This document shows positions 7,565 through 14,929 of a stretch of DNA of 38,050 nucleotides, piece after piece. A program made the translations under genes and the position numbers. The stretch lies in the NCBI GenBank assembly GCA_947378785.1, contig CANCLK010000027.1:1-38050 (forward strand). The letters are read 5' to 3'. The stretch is from Comamonadaceae bacterium. Lineage in GTDB: Bacteria; Pseudomonadota; Gammaproteobacteria; Burkholderiales; Burkholderiaceae_C. Position 1 is the first letter of the stretch; every line of letters begins with the position of its first letter. The notes under the pieces were generated by a model. That model did no database searches, had not been told where the DNA came from, and was given only the letters and a program-made list of their open reading frames with translations.

Positions 7565-7759
7565 AATCCATCTGGTATTCTTGAGGTCGCTGGCGACATG
7601 CCCATTGCCGTTTTAAATCACAACAAGCCAGCTGCCTACCTCCTGTCTGCCAAAGCCTACGAAGCGCTACTCGACAGGCTAGACGATGCTGAACTCTTAA
7701 AAATCGTCAAGAAACGTCAAGACGGCAAAGCAGTCAAGGTGAAACTTGAAGACTTATGA
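7565..7759 (+). pseudogene. StbD/RelB (Phd-type) antitoxin, 5'-truncated remnant
   Basis: The frame reads NPSGILEVAGDMPIAVLNHN, then KPAAYLLSAKAYEALLDRLD and ends KVKLEDL with a TGA at 7757. This is the middle and C-terminal part of StbD/Phd-YefM-type antitoxins. The expected N-terminal 15-20 residues before NPS are not recognisable and no good start precedes it; the first in-frame ATG is at 7598, inside the conserved core. The stop overlaps the frame of the partner toxin remnant, preserving the ancestral antitoxin-toxin overlap. It lies just after the FitAB operon, as the third TA relic in the cluster. Confidence 0.7.
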
Positions 7760-7865
7760 GCTTGAATTCGATGTTGGCTATCGACTGGTCTATGAAGTCA
7801 TCTCTGTGGGGCGCCGTGACCATGATGAAGTCTATTTGCAGGCAACAAAAAGAATAGGCATTTGA
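7746..7865 (+). pseudogene. StbE/RelE-type toxin with internal deletions
   Basis: From a TTG at 7746 the frame gives KTYELEFD and then jumps to VGYRLVYEV, followed by ISVGRRDHDEVYLQATK, in only 39 codons. In StbE/RelE toxins of about 85-95 residues these blocks are separated by the central helices (about 50 residues, absent here) and a short strand (about 8 residues, absent). Both ends are preserved in frame, so the toxin was disarmed by clean internal deletions. It overlaps the antitoxin remnant by 14 bases, as in an intact operon. Confidence 0.7.
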
Positions 7866-7900
7866 GTCCCGTTGTTTCTGCGAAGGGCCAGAAAGACAGT

Positions 7901-8028
7901 TACCGACGCGCCGCCACCGTTGCTGGCCCCAACACCACCGGCCCGTACCAAGCCTGAGCCGTTGACTTGGTGTTGTCGGTATCGGTCATGATGCCAACGG
8001 CGATCAGCACGCGACCTGTCGATTTGCC
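7901..8028 (-). pseudogene. C-terminal remnant of a DUF3047-family gene
   Basis: Read leftwards, the fragment gives GKSTGRVLIAVGIMTDTDN, continues TKSTAQAWYGPVVLGPATVA and ends at TAA (7903-7901). This corresponds to the last 40 or so residues of the intact DUF3047 protein at 10008-10817 but has a different end (AARR instead of GK). The rest of the gene is missing; the sequence passes directly into the 3' end of the GT41 gene. It looks like what is left of a tandem DUF3047 paralog, or the product of an insertion that duplicated the 3' end. Confidence 0.75.
7937..8008. repeat. 72-bp direct repeat, left copy
   Basis: These 72 bases are identical to 10042-10113, while the flanks on both sides differ at many positions. 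The two copies, in the same orientation, bracket the whole GT41 gene. Confidence 0.9.
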
Positions 8029-8039
8029 TAGTCACCAGA

Positions 8040-9944
8040 TTACATACTCGCGAGAATCTCAATGTGATCAGGTGGCAACCCAGCTTGAGATCTTGCGTAC
8101 ATGGCCTCGTAAGCTGCCTCAATATGCTTTGCAAACAGCTGGCCATCAAACAGCGGCGTTGTCAGCCGGTTTATCGCCAGCTTAGCCTTGAGTTCTTGAA
8201 GCATGGCTGGTTGGGTGGCGAGTTCTATGGCCCTGGCTTCGTAGTCTTCTTGCGTGTGGGTGATGAGTTCAGGCATCTCAATCGCATTGAGCAAGCTTGC
8301 AGCAACACGACTGGCGAATGACTTCCCCATACATGTGAGTACTGGCAACCCAGCCCACAGTGCGTCACTGGTTGTCGTGTGTGCGTTATAGGGCAACGTA
8401 TCGATAAACAAATCAGCCAAACGATGCCTTGCTAAATGCTCATCCAGTTTCATCTGTTTTGCAAACACCAAGCGGCTAGACGCTACACCTCTTGCTTCGG
8501 CTTCCTTGCGAAGATTCGAGGAAGCCGTTGGGTGGCCTTCAAAAAGCCAAAGCACACTACCCTCGACCGCCTTGAGAATGCGCATCCAACCCTCAAAGGT
8601 CGCCGGGAGAATCTTGTAGTTGTTGTTGAAGCAGCAAAAAATAAATCCATTTTGTGGCAAACCTAGCTCTACTTTTGTGAACACTTTTTCAGAAATTATT
8701 CGCTTAGAGTCGTTCACCTGGTAGCTGTGCGGTAAGTAAACGACCTTTTCAGTGAAGTCAACTTGACTTGATTCGGGTATGACGGTTTTATCGGCAATGA
8801 TGTAGTCAATGTAGTCGGCGCCCATAGTTCCAGGGTAGCCAAGGTAGTTCACCTGAATTGGGGCACAACCTTCAGCGAAGATTCCTGTTCGGTTGTCTTT
8901 TGTATAACCCTTTAAGTCAACCGCAATATCAATACCTAGCTCTCGCGACAATAGCGCCACATCTCTGTCGGTCATAGATGAAACATCAATGAACTGATTG
9001 AATGCTGCTGACACACGCTCTTTCATCTCGTCATCCGGGCTAAGTCCAAAGGAAAAGCCGTATAACTCGAACTTGCTGGAATCGTGCGCTTCAAACAATT
9101 CAGCCATCAAATAAGATGTTGCATGGTTGTGAAAGTCGGCCGAGTAGTAACCAAGGCGAATCTTTTCATGTGAGGGATGCACCTTAAACGAACCGAGCCC
9201 TTGCCTGATCTTGAGCCTTTCATCTATGTATATTTTTGATGCAATTTTATGCAGCGAAGGCTTATCTATTAGACTTAACGAAATGAACGGCTCAGCGATT
9301 ACTTTCCCCGCCAGTACATCTTCTTCAAAGCGAATAATTTCTCTTGCAAGATCATCCCAGCGGCAAATCTGCATATTGGTATTCATTACCGTGCCAACTA
9401 AAAATTCATAGCTGGGTTTTAATGACAGTGCTGTTTTGTAGCTGAGCAATGCGTCGTCAAATCGCCTTAACTCCTCATGCGCACTCCCGCGGTTCCGGTA
9501 GGCTTCTGCGTAGTCTGGCTTTAAGCCGATAGCCTTGTCGTAGCTGGCAATAGCTGGCTCAAATTTTTTGAGCTCACTGAGCGCATTACCACGGTTGTAG
9601 TGTGCTTCTGCGTAGTCTGGCTTTAAGCTGATAGCTTTGTCGTAACTGGCAATAGCTGCCTCAAATTTTTTGAGCTCACTGAGCGTATTGCCGCGGTTCG
9701 AATAGGCGAAGGGATTGTTGGGGTTGATCTCAATGGCCCTGGCCATAAAATCCGCTGCAACTTGAAACTGGCCTGACTGATGGAGGATAACGCCAGTTAA
9801 ATGCAAGGCGTCAAAGTGCCTTGGATTGACATTCAGAATTGAGTCGTAAATCGACTTCGCATCGCTCAATTGCCCTTGCTGGTGTAACGCCAAACCCTGC
9901 TGAAATAACTGCACTATTTGGTGCGTTGGTGGATGTCGTGACAT
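8040..9944 (-). CDS. TPR-containing GT41 (O-GlcNAc-transferase/SPINDLY-like) glycosyltransferase
   Basis: The 634-residue protein has about five tetratricopeptide repeats at residues 8-180 (e.g. AYSNRGNTLSELKKFEAAIA), then a linker and a GT41 catalytic region. Visible catalytic blocks are RLGYYSADFHNH (263-274), GYTKDNRTGIFAEGCAPIQV with NYLGYPGTMG, FNNNYKI (439-445, with K444 matching the nucleotide-sugar-contacting lysine of OGTs) and HTTTSDALWAGLPVLT. The family moves GlcNAc or another sugar to Ser/Thr of proteins; bacterial members often modify surface or secreted proteins. There is no signal peptide, so it should be cytoplasmic. It is visibly more AT-rich than its neighbours, two TPRs are near-identical in DNA, and it lies between copies of a 72-bp repeat, all suggesting horizontal acquisition. 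Acceptor and donor are unknown. Confidence 0.88.
   Translation of the reverse strand: MSRHPPTHQIVQLFQQGLALHQQGQLSDAKSIYDSILNVNPRHFDALHLTGVILHQSGQFQVAADFMARAIEINPNNPFAYSNRGNTLSELKKFEAAIASYDKAISLKPDYAEAHYNRGNALSELKKFEPAIASYDKAIGLKPDYAEAYRNRGSAHEELRRFDDALLSYKTALSLKPSYEFLVGTVMNTNMQICRWDDLAREIIRFEEDVLAGKVIAEPFISLSLIDKPSLHKIASKIYIDERLKIRQGLGSFKVHPSHEKIRLGYYSADFHNHATSYLMAELFEAHDSSKFELYGFSFGLSPDDEMKERVSAAFNQFIDVSSMTDRDVALLSRELGIDIAVDLKGYTKDNRTGIFAEGCAPIQVNYLGYPGTMGADYIDYIIADKTVIPESSQVDFTEKVVYLPHSYQVNDSKRIISEKVFTKVELGLPQNGFIFCCFNNNYKILPATFEGWMRILKAVEGSVLWLFEGHPTASSNLRKEAEARGVASSRLVFAKQMKLDEHLARHRLADLFIDTLPYNAHTTTSDALWAGLPVLTCMGKSFASRVAASLLNAIEMPELITHTQEDYEARAIELATQPAMLQELKAKLAINRLTTPLFDGQLFAKHIEAAYEAMYARSQAGLPPDHIEILASM
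9504..9707. repeat. 102-bp tandem duplication coding for two TPR units
   Basis: Units 9504-9605 and 9606-9707 are nearly identical in DNA (one TPR of 34 codons each). High nucleotide identity implies recent duplication or gene conversion inside the GT41 gene and allows copy-number change. Confidence 0.85.
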
Positions 9945-10007
9945 CTGAGCATTTTATCTATTGGAGATTCAGTTATTAGCCTGACTCCGCATACATCACC
10001 GATTTAA

Positions 10008-10817
10008 TTACTTGCCCGCCACCGTGGCCGACCCCAGCACAACCGGCCCGTACCAAGCCTGAGCCGTTGACTTGGTGTTGTCGGTATCGGTCATGATGCC
10101 AACGGCGATCAGCCGGCCGGGCTCTTCGCCAAAGACTTTCAGGTAGTCGGCACGGATGTCGCGCTCGTAGTCGAGCCAGCGGTTCAGGCGTTTTGGGCCA
10201 GACTCCAGCACCAGCTTGCGGATGCGGTCTGTGCGCGGGTTCATCAGCACGCTGCCCGGCTCGCGGCTGTTGCACCACACATACATGAGCGTGGCGTAGG
10301 GCATGTCTTCACCTGTGAGGGCGCGCGCCAGTTCGGACAACATGTGGTCGCGGGGTGACAGCTTGGAGCGGTCACCGTCAAAAGCCAACACCAGCCGCAC
10401 TGGGGAGTCGTCTTTGTCCCGTAGCGCCATGTCGGCACCTGCAATCAGGGCCGGCACCTTCCAAGAAAAGCGCACCGCGTCGAGCTGTGCCGGCTCAATA
10501 CTCACAACCTTGCGCAACATGCTGGCGGACGCACTGGACGTCACGCCCATGGCGTTGCGTCCGTCGAGCTTGAGGTACGCGAACTGGTTAGACGCCTTGC
10601 CGGGAAAGGTGCGGTGCAGCCATGAAGGCCCCCCTGCAGGCCCCGTCGACGTAACATCCCAAGGCGTTGATGCTCGGCCAGCGCTTGGTGTGGCGCTTTC
10701 ACCGCGGCTATCGGCTGTTCCCGACAAACCTCCACACCCCACCAGCAAGCAAGCCAAAGCCAGCCCCATGGCAGAAGTAATAAAAGTGCGAAATTTGAAA
10801 AAAATTGCGACGGTCAT
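10008..10817 (-). CDS. DUF3047-family lipoprotein
   Basis: The 269-residue protein has a lipoprotein signal peptide (LACLLVGCGG, lipobox cysteine C28), a low-complexity linker and a DUF3047 domain: FAYLKLDGRNAMGV, VRFSWKVPALIAGADM, LVLAFDGDRSKLSPRD, MYVWCN and AVGIMTDTDNTKSTAQAWYG. The domain's biochemical function is unknown; the lipobox predicts anchoring in the inner or outer membrane facing the periplasm. The ATG at 10817 starts MTVAIFFKF; an ATG at M17 is a weaker alternative. It is followed by the GT41 gene in the same direction, and its last 72 conserved bases are duplicated beyond that gene. Confidence 0.8.
   Translation of the reverse strand: MTVAIFFKFRTFITSAMGLALACLLVGCGGLSGTADSRGESATPSAGRASTPWDVTSTGPAGGPSWLHRTFPGKASNQFAYLKLDGRNAMGVTSSASASMLRKVVSIEPAQLDAVRFSWKVPALIAGADMALRDKDDSPVRLVLAFDGDRSKLSPRDHMLSELARALTGEDMPYATLMYVWCNSREPGSVLMNPRTDRIRKLVLESGPKRLNRWLDYERDIRADYLKVFGEEPGRLIAVGIMTDTDNTKSTAQAWYGPVVLGSATVAGK
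10042..10113. repeat. 72-bp direct repeat, right copy
   Basis: Identical to 7937-8008. It codes for IAVGIMTDTDNTKSTAQAWY and a few following residues near the C terminus of the intact DUF3047 gene. Confidence 0.9.
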
Positions 10818-11016
10818 GCTTTAAATCTGACGAATAGGCGATTCTGCATTGATTCAAACTAATTAGCCACTAGAAAAAAGTTCAACAGTTCCAACTCAAC
10901 TTGAATGTGCTGTTGGGTCAATGACGCTTGTAGTACCCGGTTCAGAATATAGTTTTGACATCGCATTGCCGCAAGAATATTCCCAGATGTACAACAGCCA
11001 TTCCGCGATAGACGTT

Positions 11017-11057
11017 AAAAAAACCCCCGCTACTCTTGCGAGTAACGGGGGTTTTTA
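11017..11057 (-). terminator. intrinsic terminator of porin 2
   Basis: The arms AAAAACCCCCG and CGGGGGTTTTT enclose a further TACT/AGTA pairing with a CTTGCG loop. Read leftwards it ends in a T-run. It follows the porin stop by about 40 bases after a GCTGGC/GCCAGC hairpin, matching the 3' UTR of porin 1. Confidence 0.88.
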
Positions 11058-11096
11058 AGAGTTTTTAATCTTCAGCTGGCAGATGCCAGCGTCACA

Positions 11097-12338
11097 TTAG
11101 AAGGACTTGCTGACACCAACAGCGGTACGAGTTTGCTTCGAACCGGTAAACGCAACAAGGTTGCTTGCGTAGTCGATGTTGTCGTAGCGGAAGTAAACAC
11201 GAGCGGTCTTGCTCAAGTTGTAATCAGCGCCCACACCGGTCATCTTACGGTCAACGTTGGCAGCAGACTTGTCGTTCACCTTGACCATTTGAGCCATCAA
11301 GGTGACGGCTGGCGACAAGGTGTAGGTCACGCCAAATTGGGTGCTGCTGGTATCGGCAGGACCACTAGAGCCATTAGCAATACCGGTGGATGCAGCAACA
11401 GCAATACCGGTGGAGCTGGAACGACCCAGACCAGCGTGCAATTTCAACTGAGGCAGCACTTGGTAAGAAGCACCCAGAATCGACATGGTGCTGCTTGAGT
11501 TAGCAGTCAAGAGGGTACCGTTGGTCGTGGAGTTGTTTGCCAGTGCCAGGCCGCCATTAGCGCCAACGGATACTTTCGTTTGAGCAAAAACCACAGCCGC
11601 AGGACCATTGGCATAGTTCAGCGCAAATTCAGTCACACCCACAACGTCAGTTGATCCAGCGGTACCTGAAGTAGTACTGGAACCAGCAGTGTCGCTCTTA
11701 CGCACAGTGGCAAGAACAACGTTGAAGCCAGAGAAGGCTGGCGAGATGTACTTGATGGTGTTGCTTTGACGAATCTGGCGCTGACCAACGTTGGCACCAG
11801 CATTGTTTGCGGAGGTAGTATTGCCAATGCTTGAATTAGCGAAGATGTTGTTCGAACCCGTGGTGCCCGTGCCGTAACCGTTGTGGATCGAGAAGTTTGT
11901 GCTGTAAGCCGAGCCAATACCGGTCGAGAACGCTGGGGAGGCAACAGATGTCACCGCGGTCAGGTTTTCACTGTTGGGCTGACCCAAACGCAGGGTACCC
12001 ATGGTGGCCGATGCCAAATCCAAATAGGACTGTGAGTTGCCGAAGCCAGACTGACCGGCTGTTGGCGCTGTACCGTCTTGGGACTGGCCACCGGACTCAT
12101 TCCAGTCGGTGTTGATCGAGAAGCCAGCTTTCAAGCCGCCGCCGAGGTCTTCGTAACCAGTGATCAGCACGGTGGTGGTGCCAGCGTTTGAAGAGACAGC
12201 TTTAGCGTCCTTCAGGTTGTTGGTGTTGTTGGTGACAACGTAACCACGGTCGATGTAACCGCCGATGGTCAGGGTGGATTGTGCAGAAGCTGCAGAGACG
12301 ACGGCCAGAGCAGCCAGGGCAATCAGGGATTTTTTCAT
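11097..12338 (-). CDS. Gram-negative porin
   Basis: A 413-residue trimeric outer-membrane porin of the Burkholderiales type for passive uptake of small hydrophilic solutes. It has a signal peptide MKKSLIALAALAVVSAASAQ, a first strand TLTIGGYIDRGYV and a loop-3-like SPAFSTGIGSAYSTNFSIHN. Later strands include QLKLHAGLGRSS and LSKTARVYFRYD, and it ends GVSKSF with a terminal phenylalanine. The ATG at 12338 is chosen because GGAG precedes it and MKKS is the common start; the longer frame to 12353 adds MEKLS only. It is long for the family because of Ser/Thr/Gly-rich loops. A long 5' region (12339-12577) separates it from coq7 and probably holds divergent promoters. Confidence 0.92.
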   Translation of the reverse strand: MKKSLIALAALAVVSAASAQSTLTIGGYIDRGYVVTNNTNNLKDAKAVSSNAGTTTVLITGYEDLGGGLKAGFSINTDWNESGGQSQDGTAPTAGQSGFGNSQSYLDLASATMGTLRLGQPNSENLTAVTSVASPAFSTGIGSAYSTNFSIHNGYGTGTTGSNNIFANSSIGNTTSANNAGANVGQRQIRQSNTIKYISPAFSGFNVVLATVRKSDTAGSSTTSGTAGSTDVVGVTEFALNYANGPAAVVFAQTKVSVGANGGLALANNSTTNGTLLTANSSSTMSILGASYQVLPQLKLHAGLGRSSSTGIAVAASTGIANGSSGPADTSSTQFGVTYTLSPAVTLMAQMVKVNDKSAANVDRKMTGVGADYNLSKTARVYFRYDNIDYASNLVAFTGSKQTRTAVGVSKSF

Positions 12339-12577
12339 TGAGAGTTTCTCCAAAGTTGAACATAGGGCTCCAGGATTTGGATCCCCGGGCCAACCTCCTT
12401 TCGGAAGTTGTCGCTATTGCACCAGACGAACCCAGCCATGGCAAAGAAAACCCGAGCAAAATTCTTCTTTCGTTGCAACTATGCAACACACCCCTGAAAA
12501 CCACGGGTCTCCCATAGGCCAGAGCAGCTGGGTAAACTGACACGCCTCGACCCGATATGAACCCGAAAAGAGCCCGC

Positions 12578-13207
12578 ATGGACACCCTGCTGAACACCGC
12601 GATCACCGCCACCGACAACGCCTTGCGCACCTTGTTTGCCAAACCGCGCGCCAGTCGCGCCTGCCCCACCCTGCCAGCGGAGCCAACGGCGCTCGACGCT
12701 GAGCAAAAGGCCAACGCTGGGGCCTTGATGCGGGTGAACCATGTGGGTGAGGTCTGCGCGCAGGCGCTGTATGCGGCGCAGGCGCTGAGCACGCGGGACC
12801 CGGTGTTGCGTCAGCAGTTCATCGACGCCGGCCGTGAAGAGGGTGACCACTTGGCGTGGACGCATGAGCGTCTGGTGGAGCTGGGCGCGCGGCCTTCTCT
12901 GCTGAACCCGCTGTGGTACGCCGGCGCGTTTGGTTTGGGCCTGTTGGCGGGCCGCTTGGGCGACAGGCTGAGCCTGGGCTTTGTGATGGAGACTGAGCGG
13001 CAAGTGGAGTCGCACCTGGCCAGCCACTTGGAGCGTCTGCCTGCGGGAGACCATGCCTCACGCGCCATCGTGGCGCAGATGAAGGACGACGAAGCACGCC
13101 ACGCCAAAGAGGCCTCTAACGCCGGTGCACAAGAGCTGCCGACGCCGGTGAAAGCGCTGATGCGCGCCTCCGCCAAGGTGATGACAACAACGGCGCGCTA
13201 TATCTAA
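12578..13207 (+). CDS. coq7: Coq7-type demethoxyubiquinone hydroxylase
   Basis: Catalyses the last ring hydroxylation of ubiquinone synthesis (2-polyprenyl-3-methyl-6-methoxy-1,4-benzoquinone monooxygenase), replacing UbiF in many betaproteobacteria; peripheral inner-membrane di-iron enzyme. The 209-residue product carries the ferritin-like ligands E58 ([12 protein letters not shown]), E87/E88 and H91 (REEGDHLAW), the [10 protein letters not shown] segment (138-146) and E172/H175 (DDEARH). The second ATG (12578, MDTLLNTAI) is preferred because the family usually starts there and AAGAG lies upstream; the ATG at 12557 would add seven residues. It is convergent with the OsmC-family gene, 21 bases away. 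Confidence 0.93.
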   Translation: MDTLLNTAITATDNALRTLFAKPRASRACPTLPAEPTALDAEQKANAGALMRVNHVGEVCAQALYAAQALSTRDPVLRQQFIDAGREEGDHLAWTHERLVELGARPSLLNPLWYAGAFGLGLLAGRLGDRLSLGFVMETERQVESHLASHLERLPAGDHASRAIVAQMKDDEARHAKEASNAGAQELPTPVKALMRASAKVMTTTARYI

Positions 13208-13228
13208 AAAAATCCAAAAAAGCTGTTG

Positions 13229-13687
13229 TTAGCCTTCGACGATCTCGAAGCTGGTGGTGATGTCGGCGGTCTTGCCCAGCATGATGGTGGCTGAGCAGTA
13301 TTTGTCGTGGCTCATGCCAATGGCGCGCTCTATGGCACCGGCCACCAAACCCTGACCCGTCACCACAAAGTGCATGTGGATGTTGGTGAAGACTTTGGGG
13401 TCTGTCTCGGCACGCACTGAGGTGAGCTTGACAGAGCAGCCGCGCACGTCGTGACGGCCGCGCTTGAGAATCAGTACCACGTCATAAGCGGTGCAGCCGC
13501 CAGCGCCAGCCAACACGGTTTCCATGGGGCGCGGAGCCAGATTGGCACCGCCGTTGTCAGGCTTGACCGGATCGGGTGCGCCGTCCATCACCAGCGTGTG
13601 GCCGCTGGCTGTTTTGGCCACAAACGACATGGCAGAACCCTCACCGGGGACAGCTTGCGGACCCGCCCAACTGACTGTGCATTCCAT
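13229..13687 (-). CDS. OsmC-family protein
   Basis: The 152-residue cytoplasmic protein has the OsmC/Ohr fold. The two redox cysteines are visible as C65 (LAGAGGCTAYD) and C131 (SHDKYCSAT), the positions used for thiol-dependent peroxide reduction, together with E57 in APRPMETVL. Start MECTVSWAG at 13687 fits the family; a longer frame to 13753 would run through the promoter of the RNA candidate upstream. Members of this YhfA-like OsmC branch have uncertain substrates. It is divergent from the small-RNA candidate at 13774-13886. Confidence 0.88.
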   Translation of the reverse strand: MECTVSWAGPQAVPGEGSAMSFVAKTASGHTLVMDGAPDPVKPDNGGANLAPRPMETVLAGAGGCTAYDVVLILKRGRHDVRGCSVKLTSVRAETDPKVFTNIHMHFVVTGQGLVAGAIERAIGMSHDKYCSATIMLGKTADITTSFEIVEG

Positions 13688-13739
13688 GAATAACGCTCTT
13701 TCTATTTCAAAAATAAAGACTTTGGATTGCCGAAAAATG

Positions 13740-13767
13740 TTGCGCCGCAGCAATGCTCAGCTATACT
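13740..13767 (+). promoter_or_regulatory. sigma-70-type promoter candidate for the small RNA
   Basis: TTGCGC (13740-13745), a 16-base spacer and TATACT (13762-13767) make a reasonable housekeeping promoter reading rightwards. Transcription would start near 13774. No coding sequence follows before the terminator. Confidence 0.6.
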
Positions 13768-13773
13768 GCAATC

Positions 13774-13886
13774 ATGTTGACAATGCGCTGCGAAAGCAGG
13801 ACAGTATTGTTGCACTGGTTGTCTCCTCCACTCCTCAAAGAGTGGATTAACAGGCCCAGACCTTCGTGGTCTGGGCCTTTTTTTTT
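13774..13886 (+). ncRNA. candidate structured small RNA of about 110 nt
   Basis: An apparent self-contained transcription unit without a convincing reading frame. It has three hairpins in order. The first is CTGC-GAAA-GCAG (13788-13799, GNRA-type loop). The second has the seven-base stem TCCACTC/GAGTGGA with loop CTCAAA (13827-13846). The third is a ten-base GC-rich terminator stem with a TTCGT loop and a T-run. A pyrimidine-rich segment GTCTCCTCC (13821-13829) leading into hairpin 2 is complementary to Shine-Dalgarno sequences, as in some C-rich-loop regulatory RNAs. The promoter at 13740-13767 supports expression. It could alternatively be a leader whose downstream gene was lost. No named Rfam family is recognised. 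Confidence 0.6.
13853..13886 (+). terminator. strong intrinsic terminator of the small RNA
   Basis: GGCCCAGACC and GGTCTGGGCC pair perfectly over ten bases around TTCGT and are followed by nine T residues. No plus-strand protein gene ends nearby (coq7 stops 645 bases upstream and the OsmC gene is on the other strand), so a non-coding transcript is the obvious client. Confidence 0.9.
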
Positions 13887-13916
13887 GCCCTGACGCGATG
13901 ACTGCGGTGACTGCGT

Positions 13917-14909
13917 TTACTCTTTCTCAAGCCCCGAGCGCTTGACGATCTCGCCCCAAGTGATGTACTCGGAGCGGAGGTAGGCGGCGGCTTCATCGGA
14001 ACTGTTGCTCAAGCGTGGCTGCAGGCCCAGCGAGATCATCTTCTGCTCAACCTCGGTTTGACCCATCACGGACATGAGTGCCGCGTAGGTGGACTGAACC
14101 ATGGCCTTGGGCGTGCCGACGGGGTACAGCAACATCAGCCAAGTGACCGCCGTCAAGTCAGCAATGCCTTGCTCAGCCAGCGTTGGCACGTTGGCAAAAA
14201 TACCGCCCAGACGCTTCGCGCTGCCCGCAGCAATGGCGCGCAGTCGACCCGACTCCACATGCGGGCGCACCGCTGAGGCGGTTTCCAGGGCCATCGAGAC
14301 ATTGCCGGCAATCACATCCGTCAGCCCGGCAACGCTGCCTTTGTAGGGGATGTGGGTGATCTTCAAACCGGCCTTGCGCTTGATCTCTTCCATCGCCAAG
14401 TGCGACACCGTGCCGTTGCCAGAGGAGGCGTTGTTGAGTTTGTCCGGGTTGGCCTTGGCGTATTGAATCAACTCTTTGAGGTTGTGCACCGGCAGCGCGG
14501 CATTGACCACCAGCACAAAAGGCAAGTCGCCCACCAAACCAACCGCGTCGAAGTCTTTCAAGGTGTCGTAAGGCACTTTGAGGTAGGTGTGCGGCGTGGT
14601 CGAGGTGGCCGACATGTGCGCCAACATCATCACGGTGCCGTTGGCTGGCGACTTGGCCAACTGACCCAGCGCAATGCCACCGCCCGCCCCGGGCCGGTTG
14701 TCGATGACGTAGTTGTCGCCGGTGACCGCCCGCAAGCGGTCTGCCAAAACACGTGACACCATGTCGGTGGCTTGTCCCGCCGGAAAGCCAACGATGATCT
14801 TGACCACTTTGCCTGAGGCCGACGTTGACTGCGCGAAGGCGCTAGGGAGCAGCGCAGCGCTGACACCGGTCAGCAGCGCATCACGGCGGTTGATGTGGAG
14901 GAATGTCAT
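13917..14909 (-). CDS. Bug-family (TctC-like) periplasmic substrate-binding protein
   Basis: The 330-residue protein has a signal peptide (RRDALLTGVSAALLPSAFAQ) and a Bug fold. Visible segments are VKIIVGFPAGQATDMVSRVL, VIDNRPGAGGGIALGQLAKS, ANPDKLNNASSGNGTVSHL, ITHIPYKGSVAGLTDVIAGN and VPTLAEQGI. Bug proteins bind carboxylates, aromatic acids, amino acids or amides in the periplasm. No TctA/TctB membrane partner is present in the window. It is the last gene of the six-gene leftward molybdenum-hydroxylase operon, 20 bases after the CoxG-like gene, so it probably binds that pathway's substrate. Start chosen at 14909 (MTFLHINRRD); an upstream frame adds non-signal residues. Confidence 0.9.
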   Translation of the reverse strand: MTFLHINRRDALLTGVSAALLPSAFAQSTSASGKVVKIIVGFPAGQATDMVSRVLADRLRAVTGDNYVIDNRPGAGGGIALGQLAKSPANGTVMMLAHMSATSTTPHTYLKVPYDTLKDFDAVGLVGDLPFVLVVNAALPVHNLKELIQYAKANPDKLNNASSGNGTVSHLAMEEIKRKAGLKITHIPYKGSVAGLTDVIAGNVSMALETASAVRPHVESGRLRAIAAGSAKRLGGIFANVPTLAEQGIADLTAVTWLMLLYPVGTPKAMVQSTYAALMSVMGQTEVEQKMISLGLQPRLSNSSDEAAAYLRSEYITWGEIVKRSGLEKE

Positions 14910-14929
14910 GGCAGTTGGCCTTTCAGAAA

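Noticed and set aside
7832..8149. 105-codon minus-strand frame across the GT41 gene end
   Set aside because: It is out of frame with both the GT41 gene and the DUF3047 remnant and only overlaps their junction.
10898..11056. Short plus-strand frame reading LECAVGSMTLVVPGSEYSF between the DUF3047 gene and porin 2
   Set aside because: It has no ribosome binding site or family resemblance, and its end runs through the porin 2 terminator. It is probably chance or a decayed fragment.
12202..12792. 196-codon minus-strand frame across the porin 2 to coq7 gap
   Set aside because: Its ends overlap porin 2 in a different frame and coq7 in antisense. The composition is shadow-like and no family is recognised.
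13229..13753. Longer OsmC-family start at 13753
   Set aside because: The extra 22 residues (LRRNIFRQSKVFIFEIERAL) do not fit the family and the codons run through the small-RNA promoter. MECTVSWAG at 13687 is the family-like start.
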